From Flavobacteriaceae bacterium Ga0077528 (GTDB lineage Bacteria; Bacteroidota; Bacteroidia; Flavobacteriales; Flavobacteriaceae): a stretch of DNA of 64,000 nucleotides. Location: the NCBI GenBank assembly GCA_001464475.1, contig LNDX01000017.1, positions 16,449 to 80,448 on the forward strand, written 5' to 3'. Every line of letters starts with the position of its first letter. Positions within the stretch are counted from its first letter, which is position 1. Below, piece after piece: positions 41,632 to 50,684 of the stretch. The notes below the pieces were generated by a model that was given only the letters and a program-made list of their open reading frames with translations, made no database searches and was not told where the DNA came from. The position numbers were made by a program, and so were the translations under genes.

Positions 41632-42296
41632 ATTTTATACAAAATTTAGGACAAGATTTACATCAAAAAGCCAATCGAGAACTAGCCATTCCGATGGAGA
41701 ATTATATGAAAAATAATTTCTCTTTCTTAGGAATTAAAACCGAAGAAAGAAGAGCTATTTTTAAAGAGAATTACGAAAAATACAAATCTGAAATAAAAGC
41801 AAATTTCAGAACAATTGCTTGGGAATTATTCAATAAAAACGAACGAGAATTTCATCAATGCGCTATTGATTTATTGGTAAAAGAATTCAAGAAAAATTAT
41901 GTTTTAGAAGATATTAAGTTAATTGAAAACTTAATCATTACAAACTCTTGGTGGGATTCGGTTGATGTTGTTGCTAAATATTTATTGGGTGGCTATTTGC
42001 AACAATTTCCAAATGAAATTTATGAAGTTATTGAACGCTTTTCGAATTCAAATAATATGTGGTTGAATCGAAGTGCTATACTATTTCAGTTGAGTTATAA
42101 AGAAAAAACCAATTTCGATATACTAAAATCAGAATGTGAAAAACATAAAGAGTCAAAAGAATTTTTTATTCAAAAAGCAATTGGTTGGGCTTTGAGAGAT
42201 TACAGTCGTTTTAATCCAAGTGGAGTTTCAGAATATGTAAATTCAACCAATTTAAAACCTTTAAGTCAACGTGAAGCATTGAGAAATATTAAATAA
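41628..42296 (+). CDS. DNA alkylation repair enzyme (AlkD-like glycosylase)
   Basis: A 222-residue protein made of HEAT-like helical repeats, as in AlkD, which removes alkylated purines without base flipping. Matching segments are FLGIKTEERRAIFKENY, ELFNKNEREFHQCAIDLL, NSWWDSVDVVAKYLLG, MWLNRSAILFQLSY and FFIQKAIGWALRDYSR. The expected Trp and Asp of the active-site groove are likely those in SWWDSVD. It is coupled to acpH by a 4-bp overlap. Confidence 0.9.
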   Translation: MNFIQNLGQDLHQKANRELAIPMENYMKNNFSFLGIKTEERRAIFKENYEKYKSEIKANFRTIAWELFNKNEREFHQCAIDLLVKEFKKNYVLEDIKLIENLIITNSWWDSVDVVAKYLLGGYLQQFPNEIYEVIERFSNSNNMWLNRSAILFQLSYKEKTNFDILKSECEKHKESKEFFIQKAIGWALRDYSRFNPSGVSEYVNSTNLKPLSQREALRNIK

Positions 42297-42320
42297 CGTT
42301 ATTTCAAACAATCTTTTTTT

Positions 42321-42453
42321 AACACGAATTGCACGAATTTACACAAATTGAAAATGGAAAATTACACTAATAGAATCTGATAAATCAGATAATGATTCGT
42401 GAAATATTCAAAGTAAAATTAATATTCGTGTCAATTAATGTAATTCGTGTCAA
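42321..42453. repeat. Inverted CACGAATT-type repeat downstream of the AlkD-like gene
   Basis: AACACGAATTGCACGAATTT at 42321-42340 is mirrored by ATTCGTGTCAATTAATG and TAATTCGTGTCAAA at 42424-42454. The arms are tandem CACGAATT/AATTCGTG units, imperfectly complementary, with about 70 bp between them. It lies between convergent genes and may act as a terminator or be a dispersed repeat family. Confidence 0.6.
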
Positions 42454-42493
42454 ATCCTCTAAAAAACGCATAGGTCAAAATCTAATAGAACAA

Positions 42494-43057
42494 TTACATT
42501 TCACCTAGAAGTGTAGAAAAAACCATTTTAGTTTCTTCTCCAAACATTTTTGGAGTTTCGTAAAAATATACTTTTTGAACAATTTTGGTTTTCGAAACTA
42601 TTCCTGATTTTGTTCTTGAAACAGTATATCCGGTTTTCCAACTTTGATATTCAACAGAATCGTACCTACTTTCATCTGAAACTGAAAATAAAATAGGTTC
42701 AGAAATTAAAAGCTTCTGAATGAACTGTTGTAAAGTAATTTTATCAAAAGAATCCGAAGTGAAATCAATCACCATTGTGTTGGGATTTTGAAATAACAAA
42801 TTGATGTTTTTGACCACTTCTTTCTTCAAATCATCATTCAACGTAGCATCGGTTAGCAACTGAAAATAGGAAAACAAATCTTCTACTTTAGTTCTAGAAT
42901 TTTCTTGATAAGCATTCAAAACTTTGGCTGAAAATCTTTTATTTAATGACATAGTAGTTGCGGCTTTCTTTTCTGAAACACTCTCTTTTACAACATCTTG
43001 AGCATTAACAAAAAAGCTGCATAATAAAATAACGATAAATAAAAATTTCTTATTCAT
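42494..43057 (-). CDS. Exported protein of unknown function, second gene of a pair
   Basis: 187 residues from the ATG at 43057. The signal peptide MNKKFLFIVILLCSFFVNAQ ends in the Bacteroidetes NAQ site. The mature protein is mixed helical/beta with KVEDLFSYFQLLTDATLNDDLKKEVV, DFTSDSFDKITLQQFIQKLL and a C-terminal YDSVEYQSWKTGYTVSRTKSGIVSKTKIVQKVYFYETPK resembling the end of periplasmic sensing or assembly proteins. The start is one base after the stop of the upstream gene (TAG-A-ATG), so they are coupled and probably work together. No family recognised. Confidence 0.75.
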   Translation of the reverse strand: MNKKFLFIVILLCSFFVNAQDVVKESVSEKKAATTMSLNKRFSAKVLNAYQENSRTKVEDLFSYFQLLTDATLNDDLKKEVVKNINLLFQNPNTMVIDFTSDSFDKITLQQFIQKLLISEPILFSVSDESRYDSVEYQSWKTGYTVSRTKSGIVSKTKIVQKVYFYETPKMFGEETKMVFSTLLGEM

Positions 43058-43058
43058 T

Positions 43059-43982
43059 CTATTCTTGTTTAATTCTAATGAACTGAATTTTATCATTAGC
43101 ATCGTTTTTAATTTCAACAATCTTCATCTTTTTTAACGAAGCCGTTGGTACAATCAACTTTTGTGAAAACTCGCTTTTATTGAAATATTCTGCTCCCAAA
43201 TCGTCTTTCAACATCACAATTACTTCCAAATTATCCGATAATATTTTATTCAATTGCTCTTTTCTAGTTTGCCAATCTTTAATATCTGACAACATAAATG
43301 CCTTAAGCATCATGGCATAATCATCTGGTTTTAAATCAATTCTTTTTGGTGGTTCTGTTGTTGTTCCGTTTGGATTAATTACTATTGTCTTTGGCAAGTA
43401 AAACGGGCTTTGAATAACCAATTTTGATTTCTCATTACCATTATTTGAAACTTGAACTTTACCTTCTTTTATCTCTAATTCTTGTTTGACTGAATCTTTT
43501 ACTTCAAAAACTTTAACTTCTTCTGCATTTACTTTTTCATTAGTGTATTCATTATTTAGTTGAATTGTTTTGGGTTTGGAATCTTCTTTTTTGCTAAAAA
43601 AAACAACAACCAAAGCCAATGGAACAAATAATAGTAAAAGCCATTTTTTAGATATTTTCGATTTTTCTGATTGACTTCCTTGAATTGTTTGAACGATTTT
43701 TTCTTCAAATGTAAACTCATCCCAACCTGAAAAACCTACAAATTCCGATAAAATATTCAGCATATCTTTTCGTGGAATCTTGTTGTTGGTTTCGGGTTTT
43801 AAATGCGTGTAAATCCATTTTTCACTAATAGTTTGCTTACACTTTTCTTCGATTAAACCAATCAAATTTTGAATATCCTGCGAACTAAATGTCTTCCAAG
43901 TTCCTTGAAAAAAAGGATGATGCTCTTGATATTTCAAAAGCACTTTTTGTTTCAATTCCTGAAATTTTTCAAGTTCTGTCAT
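43059..43982 (-). CDS. Single-pass membrane protein with cytoplasmic helical N-terminal domain
   Basis: 307 residues from the ATG at 43982. The N-terminal cytoplasmic domain (about 1-115) contains KWIYTHLKPETNNKIPRKDMLNILSEFVGFSGWDEF, a helical module that I recognise from other Bacteroidetes membrane proteins and that looks DNA- or protein-binding. One membrane helix follows (KWLLLLFVPLALVVVFFS), then a Lys/Glu-rich linker and a periplasmic domain. The layout resembles a transmembrane regulator or anti-sigma-like sensor, with the exported partner encoded directly downstream (inference). Confidence 0.7.
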   Translation of the reverse strand: MTELEKFQELKQKVLLKYQEHHPFFQGTWKTFSSQDIQNLIGLIEEKCKQTISEKWIYTHLKPETNNKIPRKDMLNILSEFVGFSGWDEFTFEEKIVQTIQGSQSEKSKISKKWLLLLFVPLALVVVFFSKKEDSKPKTIQLNNEYTNEKVNAEEVKVFEVKDSVKQELEIKEGKVQVSNNGNEKSKLVIQSPFYLPKTIVINPNGTTTEPPKRIDLKPDDYAMMLKAFMLSDIKDWQTRKEQLNKILSDNLEVIVMLKDDLGAEYFNKSEFSQKLIVPTASLKKMKIVEIKNDANDKIQFIRIKQE

Positions 43983-44157
43983 TCTAATAATTCGATTCAA
44001 AAGTAAAGCTACAATTCGATATTTCTACTGAAAACGAACTGTAAAAGTGCTGTAAATGTAATTAAAAAACTTTACAGTTAGTTGAAAGTAGTTTTACCAA
44101 ACCCACTTTGAAAAACGAGAGTATCATTGCATCATTAATTTTAAAAACTTTAAAAAA

Positions 44158-45165
44158 ATGAAGACAAATTTAATTACAACAATCGCTCTTACAATCGCAT
44201 TCAATTTTGCTAATGCGCAAGACATGGGAAATGCTCAATACGAAAAAAAAGGAAACGCTGATTACGGAAATGGCGCTTACGGAAATGGTGGCTACACTAT
44301 TAATAGAGTAAACACAATTCAAACCACTTCAAGCAGTCAAGACGAAATGGTTTTAACTATTAAAGGAATTTACAACGAACGTGCAACTGCTCAAATTGCC
44401 ACATTTGCTGTGCTTCAATTAGGAAAAACTGCCGAAGAAGCAACCAACTTAATTGACGAACGAATTGGAAATGTTATGAAAGAATTAGCATTATTCAATA
44501 AAGAAATTGTGGTTGAAACCGATATGATTTCATTTGTGCCAACTTATGATTATGCTGTTGATAAAAAGATTTTTAATCCGAAAACGTATAACGAAAAACC
44601 ATCTGGATTTGAATTGAAAAAGAACATCTTAATCAAGTTTAGAAACAATAATGATTTTGATAAAATTCTATCAATTTGTGGCAAAAACGAAATTTATGAT
44701 ATTGCTAAAGTAGATTATGTAACTACCAATTTTGACCAAGTTAGAAGCTCAATGCAAAGAAAAGCTTTGGAAGTTTTTAAAGATCAGATGGCAAATTATT
44801 CACTAATTATGAATACCGATTTGAACAAAAAAGAAAAAATACTTCAAGAAGGTTTTAATGTAACGTATCCGATGGAAAGTTATAGAAGTTATCAAGCGTT
44901 TTCGCAAGCTAATGCTAATTTTGATCCAAAAAGTGAAGTCAATGTTATCAAGAAAAATACGACGCAATATTATAATCAAGCTTTAGTGAAAGACCACAAT
45001 TTTGTTATGAATCCTGATATTACTGAACCAACTATTCAAGCATTTTACGATATCACAATTCGAATTAAACTTAAAGAAGACCAATTGCCAAAAAACACTA
45101 TCATTAGAAACAATCGTTACTATATCATCACTGCAACTGGAGATATTAAATTGTTGAATTTATAA
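44158..45165 (+). CDS. SIMPL-domain (DUF541) exported protein
   Basis: A 335-residue protein with a signal peptide ending FANAQ. A short Gly/Asn/Tyr-rich stretch (GNADYGNGAYGNGGY) precedes the SIMPL domain (about residues 55-215: MVLTIKGIYNERATAQIATFAVLQLGKTAEEATNLIDERI; KSGFELKK-like ILIKFRNNNDFDKILSIC). The C-terminal part repeats the pattern and ends with a basic beta segment (NTIIRNNRYYIITATGDIKLLNL). SIMPL proteins are periplasmic or surface proteins of unclear biochemical function. It is followed 8 bp later by another exported protein. Confidence 0.8.
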   Translation: MKTNLITTIALTIAFNFANAQDMGNAQYEKKGNADYGNGAYGNGGYTINRVNTIQTTSSSQDEMVLTIKGIYNERATAQIATFAVLQLGKTAEEATNLIDERIGNVMKELALFNKEIVVETDMISFVPTYDYAVDKKIFNPKTYNEKPSGFELKKNILIKFRNNNDFDKILSICGKNEIYDIAKVDYVTTNFDQVRSSMQRKALEVFKDQMANYSLIMNTDLNKKEKILQEGFNVTYPMESYRSYQAFSQANANFDPKSEVNVIKKNTTQYYNQALVKDHNFVMNPDITEPTIQAFYDITIRIKLKEDQLPKNTIIRNNRYYIITATGDIKLLNL

Positions 45166-45173
45166 TATCTGAT

Positions 45174-45650
45174 ATGAAAAAGATATTAATTTGTTTATTT
45201 GTTTTGGTTTCCAATTTAGTCAACGCACAACATTGTCCGTATGATTTTTCAGATATAATAGTTTTAAAAGTTCACACTAGAGAAAATCAGAATACGATTC
45301 CAAATTTGAAAGTAACTTTAGTCAAGAAGAAAAAAGATAAAGTAGTGAATAATAAAGCCTACATTTTAACTCAAAATAATAGATTCCCATTTTTATCTGA
45401 CGAATATAGCGTAATCATTCCAAGTAGACTTGACATTGAAAATTACTATTTAAAAATTGAAAGTTTTTGCGAATATGGAAATAATGATTGGACTTTTTAT
45501 GGAACTAAAGAAATTAAACTTACTGAAATTGATAAATTTCCATTGTGCGGAAATTATGATTTGAATGAATATTATGATTCTACCTTTGGTGAAAGAGTTT
45601 ACAAACCAATAGAAGTCATACTCAGCAAAAAAAGTTGCGAAATAAATTAA
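45174..45650 (+). CDS. Exported protein of unknown function
   Basis: A 158-residue protein with signal peptide MKKILICLFVLVSNLVNAQ. The mature part, HCPYDFSDIIVLKVHTREN...IPNLKVTLVKKKKDKVV...FPFLSDEYSVIIPS, looks like a small beta-sandwich of the carboxypeptidase-regulatory or transthyretin type. It has four or more Cys (HCPYD, ESFCEYG, PLCGNY, KSCEIN) that may form disulphides in the periplasm. It is in an operon with the SIMPL gene and ends at a terminator. Confidence 0.7.
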   Translation: MKKILICLFVLVSNLVNAQHCPYDFSDIIVLKVHTRENQNTIPNLKVTLVKKKKDKVVNNKAYILTQNNRFPFLSDEYSVIIPSRLDIENYYLKIESFCEYGNNDWTFYGTKEIKLTEIDKFPLCGNYDLNEYYDSTFGERVYKPIEVILSKKSCEIN

Positions 45651-45654
45651 ATTC

Positions 45655-45692
45655 AAAATCCGATGAAAGAAATATCCTTCATCGGATTTTTT
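45655..45692 (+). terminator. Intrinsic terminator
   Basis: AAAATCCGATGAA (45655-45667) and TTCATCGGATTTT (45678-45690) pair perfectly, with a 10-nt loop and a following T-run. It ends the SIMPL operon. Confidence 0.92.
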
Positions 45693-45742
45693 ATGTAAAA
45701 TTTTAAAACACTACTTTTGTCTTTCGCAGTCAATAAATCAAA

Positions 45743-47563
45743 ATGCCAAACAGAAAGTCAGTAATCATTCAATTATTTTTTAGAAAAATTGCTCGCCGAT
45801 TAGAATCCTTATTCTTCTTGGCAAAAACAATTTTGTCTGAACGTAATTTTATCTACTTATCGGCTGTTGCTGTTGCAATATCTTGCGCTTTGGCTGTTAT
45901 TATTCTTAAAAGTTTTGCGCACAATGTTTTCATTTTTGCCAATTATGCTAATAAATATTTAAAGCTACCTTATGCCAATAGTATTTTTCCAATTATAGGT
46001 ATTTTGCTGACTGTTTTTGTTATCAAAAAATTCCTTGATGGTTCAATAGAAAAAGGTAGTTCACGAATTCTTTACGCTGTTGCTAAAAAAGGTGGAATCA
46101 TTCCTAAAAAACAAATGTACGCTCAAATCATAACAAGTTCATTAACTGTTGGATTAGGAGGTTCTGCTGGATTGGAAAGTCCGATTACAATTACAGGAGC
46201 TGCTTTTGGTTCTAATTTTGCTCAAAAATATAAACTTTCTCAAAAAGATAGAATTTTACTACTGGCTTGCGGAGTTGCTGCCGGAATTGGTGCAGCTTTT
46301 AATGCTCCAATCGCTGGTGTTTTGTTTGCAATAGAAGTCGTTTTGACCGATGTTAGTATATCTGCTTTTATTCCGATTATCATTTCTGCTGCAACTGGTG
46401 CTTTAGTTTCTAAAGTGCTTTTGAGTCAGGATGTTTTATTGAGTTTTGAACAAGAACAAAATTTTGATTTTCACAATACACCATATTACATTTTACTTGG
46501 GATTTTAGCTGGTTTAGTTTCTGTATATCATGCTCGAAATTTTAGAAAAGTAGAACATTTCTTTAGTCGATTTAAAAACAATACCTACAAGAAAGCTTTA
46601 TTTGGCGCGACTATTTTAGCTGTTTTAATATTCTTTTTTCCAACACTTTTTGGTGAAGGTTATGAAAGCATGAAAACACTTTCAACAGCACATCCTGAAA
46701 GTTTACTTGAAAATACTTTATTAGAAAATAATAAAAGTAACGAATGGATTTTATTAGGATTTGTTGGTTTGATTGTCTTATTAAAATCTTTCGCAACTGG
46801 TTTAACATTAGGTTCTGGCGGAAATGGAGGTAACTTCGCTCCTTCTCTATTTGTAGGTTCTTATCTTGGTTTTTTTGTAGCAAAATTTATGGATTTGACG
46901 AACATCAATTCGCATCTTCCTGTTACTAATTTTACCATTGTAGGAATGGCTGGAATTTTATCTGGTTTATTTCATGCGCCTTTAACAGCCATATTTTTGA
47001 TTGGTGAAATTACTGGAGGTTATGATTTAATGGTTCCATTGATGATTGTTTCTTCAATAAGTTTTGCGGTTTCCAAACAAATGGAACCTCATTCAATGGA
47101 TGTTAAAGCATTGGCTGATAAAGGTGACGTTTTTACAAGTGATAAAGATAAAAATATCTTGCAAAGTATTGATTTCCTTGGATTAGTTGAAACTGATGTG
47201 AAAACAATTTCTCTCGACAAATCTTTAGAAAATCTTATCGAACATTTATCAAATGTAAACCAACAAATCATTCCTGTTTTGGACGATAGAAATAAATTAT
47301 TAGGAATTGTAGATTTTGAAAATATACGTTCCATCGTATTTAATCCATATCGAATTAAATTCACAGAAATCAAAGAAATCCTTACTCAACCAAAAGAAAT
47401 CATCAACCACGATGACGGAATGGAAACAATCATGGAGAAATTTGAAACTTCAAATCAACCTATACTTAATGTTACCAAAAACGGAAAATTCTTTGGCTTA
47501 ATTTCTAAAGTAACTATTCTTGAAGCCTATCGCGAGCAATTAAAAGAAATGGTTATTGAGTAA
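45743..47563 (+). CDS. ClC-family chloride channel/antiporter with CBS domains
   Basis: A 606-residue protein. The ClC membrane core (to about residue 450) shows the selectivity-filter motifs GLGGSAGLESP, GVAAGIGAAFNAPIAGVLFAIE and GSGGNGGNFAPSLFVG. Two CBS domains form the cytoplasmic tail (about 465-600: QQIIPVLDDRNKLLGIVDFENI; NQPILNVTKNGKFFGLISK), which in relatives bind adenosine nucleotides. The Glu expected at the gate of transporters lies in GLESP. It may export chloride or exchange it for protons; this cannot be told from sequence alone. Confidence 0.92.
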   Translation: MPNRKSVIIQLFFRKIARRLESLFFLAKTILSERNFIYLSAVAVAISCALAVIILKSFAHNVFIFANYANKYLKLPYANSIFPIIGILLTVFVIKKFLDGSIEKGSSRILYAVAKKGGIIPKKQMYAQIITSSLTVGLGGSAGLESPITITGAAFGSNFAQKYKLSQKDRILLLACGVAAGIGAAFNAPIAGVLFAIEVVLTDVSISAFIPIIISAATGALVSKVLLSQDVLLSFEQEQNFDFHNTPYYILLGILAGLVSVYHARNFRKVEHFFSRFKNNTYKKALFGATILAVLIFFFPTLFGEGYESMKTLSTAHPESLLENTLLENNKSNEWILLGFVGLIVLLKSFATGLTLGSGGNGGNFAPSLFVGSYLGFFVAKFMDLTNINSHLPVTNFTIVGMAGILSGLFHAPLTAIFLIGEITGGYDLMVPLMIVSSISFAVSKQMEPHSMDVKALADKGDVFTSDKDKNILQSIDFLGLVETDVKTISLDKSLENLIEHLSNVNQQIIPVLDDRNKLLGIVDFENIRSIVFNPYRIKFTEIKEILTQPKEIINHDDGMETIMEKFETSNQPILNVTKNGKFFGLISKVTILEAYREQLKEMVIE

Positions 47564-47665
47564 ATATTTAAATTCCAAAAATTAAATTCCAAATTCCAAA
47601 CTTAAAATGTTGATTAAATCAATTGCAATTGAATTTTGTCATTGATATTGAATTTTGAAAAATTT

Positions 47666-47719
47666 TAATATCGGATAGATTTTAAATTTGCTTTATCCGA
47701 TATTAATAAATATCTTTGC
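47666..47719 (+). promoter_or_regulatory. Promoter with inverted-repeat operator of the Fic gene
   Basis: TTAATATCGGATA (47666-47678) and TATCCGATATTAA (47695-47707) are a perfect 13-bp inverted repeat with a 16-bp spacer. Within it lies the -33 element TTTG (47688-47691), followed 20 bp later by the -7 element TATCTTTG (47712-47719). The ATG at 47726 is only 7 bp beyond the -7, so the transcript would be almost leaderless. A regulator bound to the repeat would occlude the promoter. Confidence 0.75.
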
Positions 47720-47725
47720 GTTGTT

Positions 47726-48688
47726 ATGTGGAACATTGATATTAAATATAGAGAAGAATTACAATCAACATTCGATAGATTGTACGATAAAATGGCTGTT
47801 TTAAAAAAAAGCAGACCATTGCCAAACATTGCTTTGCAAAAAATTAAAGAATCATTATCTATTGAGTGGACTTATAATTCAAATAGCATCGAAGGAAATA
47901 CATTGACGCTTCAAGAAACGCAAATGGTTCTTCAAGAAGGAATTACTGTAAAAGGAAAATCACTTCGCGAACATTTTGAGGCAAAAAATCACGAGAAAGC
48001 CATCAATTATTTGTTTTCTATTGTTGATGATAGTTATGAAATTCGAGCAATCGATATACTTTCTATTCATAGTTTAGTTTTAAACATGATTGAAGAAGAT
48101 TTTGCAGGAAGAATTAGAAATGGAGGCGTTAGAATTTCTGGAGCCAATTTTGTTCCACCAAATGCCAATAAAGTTTCCGATTTATTAGATGATTTAATTG
48201 ATTTTGTAAATACAAATCCATTGCAATTAAACGATATTGAGTTGGCTACAATCTTTCACCATAAATTTGTTTGGATTCATCCATTCTTTGATGGAAATGG
48301 AAGAACGGTAAGATTAGCAATGAATTTATTATTAATGAGAAAAGGTTTTCCGCCTGCTATTATTTTATCTAATGATAGAAAAAAATATTACGAAGCATTA
48401 AACCAAGCCAATAATGGAAATTATCAAAAATTAATGTTGCTAATGTGTCAGGCTCAAGAACGAACTTTAAATATTTATCTAAGTTCATTGCCCGATAATG
48501 ATTATGATTTTCAAGAAATTTCCAATATCGTTAATGAACCTAATTCGCCTTATGGTCAAGAATACATAAGTCTATTGGCTCGTCAAGGAAAAATTGATGC
48601 TCACAAAGAAGGAAGAAATTGGTATACTACCAAAAAAGCAATTGAAGATTATATTGAAAATCGTCAAAGGAAGAGAAATATCAGTTAG
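47726..48688 (+). CDS. Fic-domain protein (class II) with C-terminal helix-turn-helix
   Basis: A 320-residue Fic protein, which usually transfers AMP to target proteins. The catalytic motif HPFFDGNGR starts at His185. An inhibitory motif of the (S/T)xxxE(G/N) type, Ser52-Glu56-Gly57 (NSNSIEGN), is N-terminal, so this is class II and auto-inhibited. The C-terminus (about 265-318: QEYISLLARQGKIDAHKEGRNWYTTKKAIEDYIENR) looks like a MerR/excisionase-type winged helix, which could bind the inverted repeat in its own promoter. The gene stands alone; no separate antitoxin is next to it. Confidence 0.92.
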   Translation: MWNIDIKYREELQSTFDRLYDKMAVLKKSRPLPNIALQKIKESLSIEWTYNSNSIEGNTLTLQETQMVLQEGITVKGKSLREHFEAKNHEKAINYLFSIVDDSYEIRAIDILSIHSLVLNMIEEDFAGRIRNGGVRISGANFVPPNANKVSDLLDDLIDFVNTNPLQLNDIELATIFHHKFVWIHPFFDGNGRTVRLAMNLLLMRKGFPPAIILSNDRKKYYEALNQANNGNYQKLMLLMCQAQERTLNIYLSSLPDNDYDFQEISNIVNEPNSPYGQEYISLLARQGKIDAHKEGRNWYTTKKAIEDYIENRQRKRNIS

Positions 48689-48723
48689 CAGTGTTCAGTT
48701 GGCAGTTCGCAAACTGAACACTG
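48689..48723. repeat. Hairpin made of degenerate heptamer copies
   Basis: CAGTGTTCAGTT (48689-48700) and AACTGAACACTG (48712-48723) pair perfectly over 12 bp; further partial copies (ACTGAACACT) follow near 48734-48742. The core is the same as in the arrays at 940 and 34412. It sits between the Fic gene and a convergent gene and could serve as a terminator, although it lacks a T-run. Confidence 0.65.
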
Positions 48724-48741
48724 ACTACTGATTACTGAACA

Positions 48742-49263
48742 CTATTTTGTTTTTTCTCCAACAAAATAATCATTAGTACTTTTAAACAATACATTAAAAG
48801 TGGTCAAACTTCCGTAACATCTTGTTATGTATTGTTGCAATTCAACTTTTTCAGCATTATCTAAGTTACTTGAATTTATTTTTTGCTCCATAACACGAAG
48901 TCGATCTCTAACCATAATTATCTTATTGAAAAAAGTATCGATTGGCACTTCTTTGTTTTGAGTTGGCGTTCCTGGTTCCATTACCAATTTTCCACCTTTC
49001 CATTTGTCTGCTATGGGAACAATTTGAGTTACATCACTCCATTTTTGAAGAATGTTTTTCAAAGTTTTCTCCACTTCATAAAAACTTACTGAATCTACTT
49101 CATCTTCCACAGCTTCAATTACTTCAAATTCACTGTCAACATCAATTGTTTCCAATCCGTTTTCAATAAAAGTTACCCAATAATGTTTAGAAGTTACATT
49201 GGTTACTACACCCAATCCAAATTCTGAATGCTTTATACGTGATCCTATTCCTAATATTTTCAT
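48742..49263 (-). CDS. Conserved hypothetical protein with KOW/tudor-like N-terminus
   Basis: A 173-residue cytoplasmic protein. Residues 1-45 (ILGIGSRIKHSEFGLGVVTNVTSKHYWVTFIENGLETIDVD) resemble the small beta-barrel (KOW/tudor-like) found at the C-terminus of UvrD/PcrA helicases, usually a nucleic-acid or RNA-polymerase contact. The rest is helical (TLKNILQKWSDVTQI; MVRDRLRVMEQKINSSNLDNAEKVELQQYITRCYGS). The family appears to be common in Bacteroidetes with no known function. A DNA-linked role is inferred only from the N-terminal barrel. Confidence 0.75.
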   Translation of the reverse strand: MKILGIGSRIKHSEFGLGVVTNVTSKHYWVTFIENGLETIDVDSEFEVIEAVEDEVDSVSFYEVEKTLKNILQKWSDVTQIVPIADKWKGGKLVMEPGTPTQNKEVPIDTFFNKIIMVRDRLRVMEQKINSSNLDNAEKVELQQYITRCYGSLTTFNVLFKSTNDYFVGEKTK

Positions 49264-49398
49264 CTTACTTATTTTTGATGCCCAAATATAAAATGTTTAA
49301 TTGAATTTTTATTTTAGTACATTTATTTTTTTACTTGTTCCAACCTTTTTGAAAAAAACAACCTCTATACTTAAAGTTAATCACACATATTATTTACG

Positions 49399-50607
49399 AT
49401 GAAATACTTTTACCTAATAACAGCATTTGTAATTTCAATACTTTCAAATGCTCAAAATACCATTACTATTGAAAAGAAAATACTCTTTGAACACAATCAA
49501 TTTTTACTTACAACAAATGCTACATCAACATTAGACAGCTTAATCACAGTGGCTAATAAGTATTCCAATTATTCAATCAAAATTGTTGGATATACAGACC
49601 CTAGTGGCTCTTTAAAATACAATCAAAAGCTTTCAAACGATAGAGCAAAAACCGTTTTCGACTACTTTATTGATAAAAAACTAAATCAGTCTTTACTTTC
49701 CTATAAAGGATTTGGCATCGATAACAAGTCTGAAAACGAAACAATCCAAAGAAATACAACTGTGACATTTACAGCAAAATCGGAAGATTGCTATTACAAA
49801 TTAAATTCACTTACTGGAAAAAATGGAACAGAGGTTTCTTTTAAATTAAAAAATGAATCGAATGCCGAATTTACTTTAGAAGAATATTTTTCGACACAAA
49901 GCATGATTCAGAATGAAAAGTTTGCTTTGGACATCAATGATGAAGTTTTAGAAACCGCAGGAATGATTGATATCGACTTAAAAGATATTAATCCGAATGA
50001 CATTGAAGATGGGATTATTCAAGTTGCAATTCCCACAATTTCAAATGCCGTTTATGATGAAGAAATGACTCTTTGGGTTGAGGAAACCGATAAAGATGGA
50101 AGAAAACGTTGGAGAAATTTAAAACTAAAACCAAAATGGAATAATAACACAAAACGTTACGAATTCAATCTTAATGTATCCAATTTTAAAGGAAACAAAA
50201 TATCCATTAATCTTGATAAAAACATTTATCGTGACCAATTTACTAAAGTCATAACAGGTAAAAAGAAAAAAGTAATCATTGTTGCTACAGAAAGAGAAGA
50301 GTTCTTTTATGATGTTTATCTAAGTTATGCCTCAGAAAAACAAAATGATTTAAAATTTTCTGCTCGAATGGATAAAACAGGTTTTGCCTTTGTAATTCCT
50401 AAAAATGTAAATCCAAAAAAACTTTATTTCACTGGAATTAATAGCTCTGGAAAAACAACTTTTGGACTTACCGTCTGCAAAGTTTCAAAATACAATAAAA
50501 AATATCCACTTTATAAATATATTCCGATATCAAGTGAGGATGCAAAAGATAAAGAAAAAGCTAAAAAGAAAGGTTTTTGGGAATGGTTAAAACGAATTTT
50601 TAATTAA
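49399..50607 (+). CDS. OmpA-like domain protein with C-terminal extension
   Basis: A 402-residue exported protein (signal peptide ending LSNAQ). Residues 20-135 are an OmpA-like peptidoglycan-binding domain: KILFEHNQFLLTTNATSTLDSL and GYTDPSGSLKYNQKLSNDRAKTVFDYF. Unusually the domain is at the N-terminus and is followed by about 250 residues of unrecognised beta-rich sequence (VEETDKDGRKRWRNLKLKPKWN is a recognisable patch) and a very basic tail (KDKEKAKKKGFWEWLKRIFN). It may tether a surface structure to the cell wall. It is followed by the uvrA promoter. Confidence 0.8.
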   Translation: MKYFYLITAFVISILSNAQNTITIEKKILFEHNQFLLTTNATSTLDSLITVANKYSNYSIKIVGYTDPSGSLKYNQKLSNDRAKTVFDYFIDKKLNQSLLSYKGFGIDNKSENETIQRNTTVTFTAKSEDCYYKLNSLTGKNGTEVSFKLKNESNAEFTLEEYFSTQSMIQNEKFALDINDEVLETAGMIDIDLKDINPNDIEDGIIQVAIPTISNAVYDEEMTLWVEETDKDGRKRWRNLKLKPKWNNNTKRYEFNLNVSNFKGNKISINLDKNIYRDQFTKVITGKKKKVIIVATEREEFFYDVYLSYASEKQNDLKFSARMDKTGFAFVIPKNVNPKKLYFTGINSSGKTTFGLTVCKVSKYNKKYPLYKYIPISSEDAKDKEKAKKKGFWEWLKRIFN

Positions 50608-50638
50608 AATCTTTAACAAATTCTTCTGTTCTGACTAA

Positions 50639-50668
50639 TTGAATTTTGCTCATAAAATCGTATTTTTG
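50639..50668 (+). promoter_or_regulatory. uvrA: Promoter of uvrA
   Basis: TTG at 50639-50641, 19 bp, then TATTTTTG at 50661-50668 fits the Bacteroidetes consensus. The predicted start of transcription (about 50674) lies 11 bp before the ATG at 50685, which supports that start rather than the one at 50646. Confidence 0.55.
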
Positions 50669-50684
50669 CGTTTTGACTAAAAAC

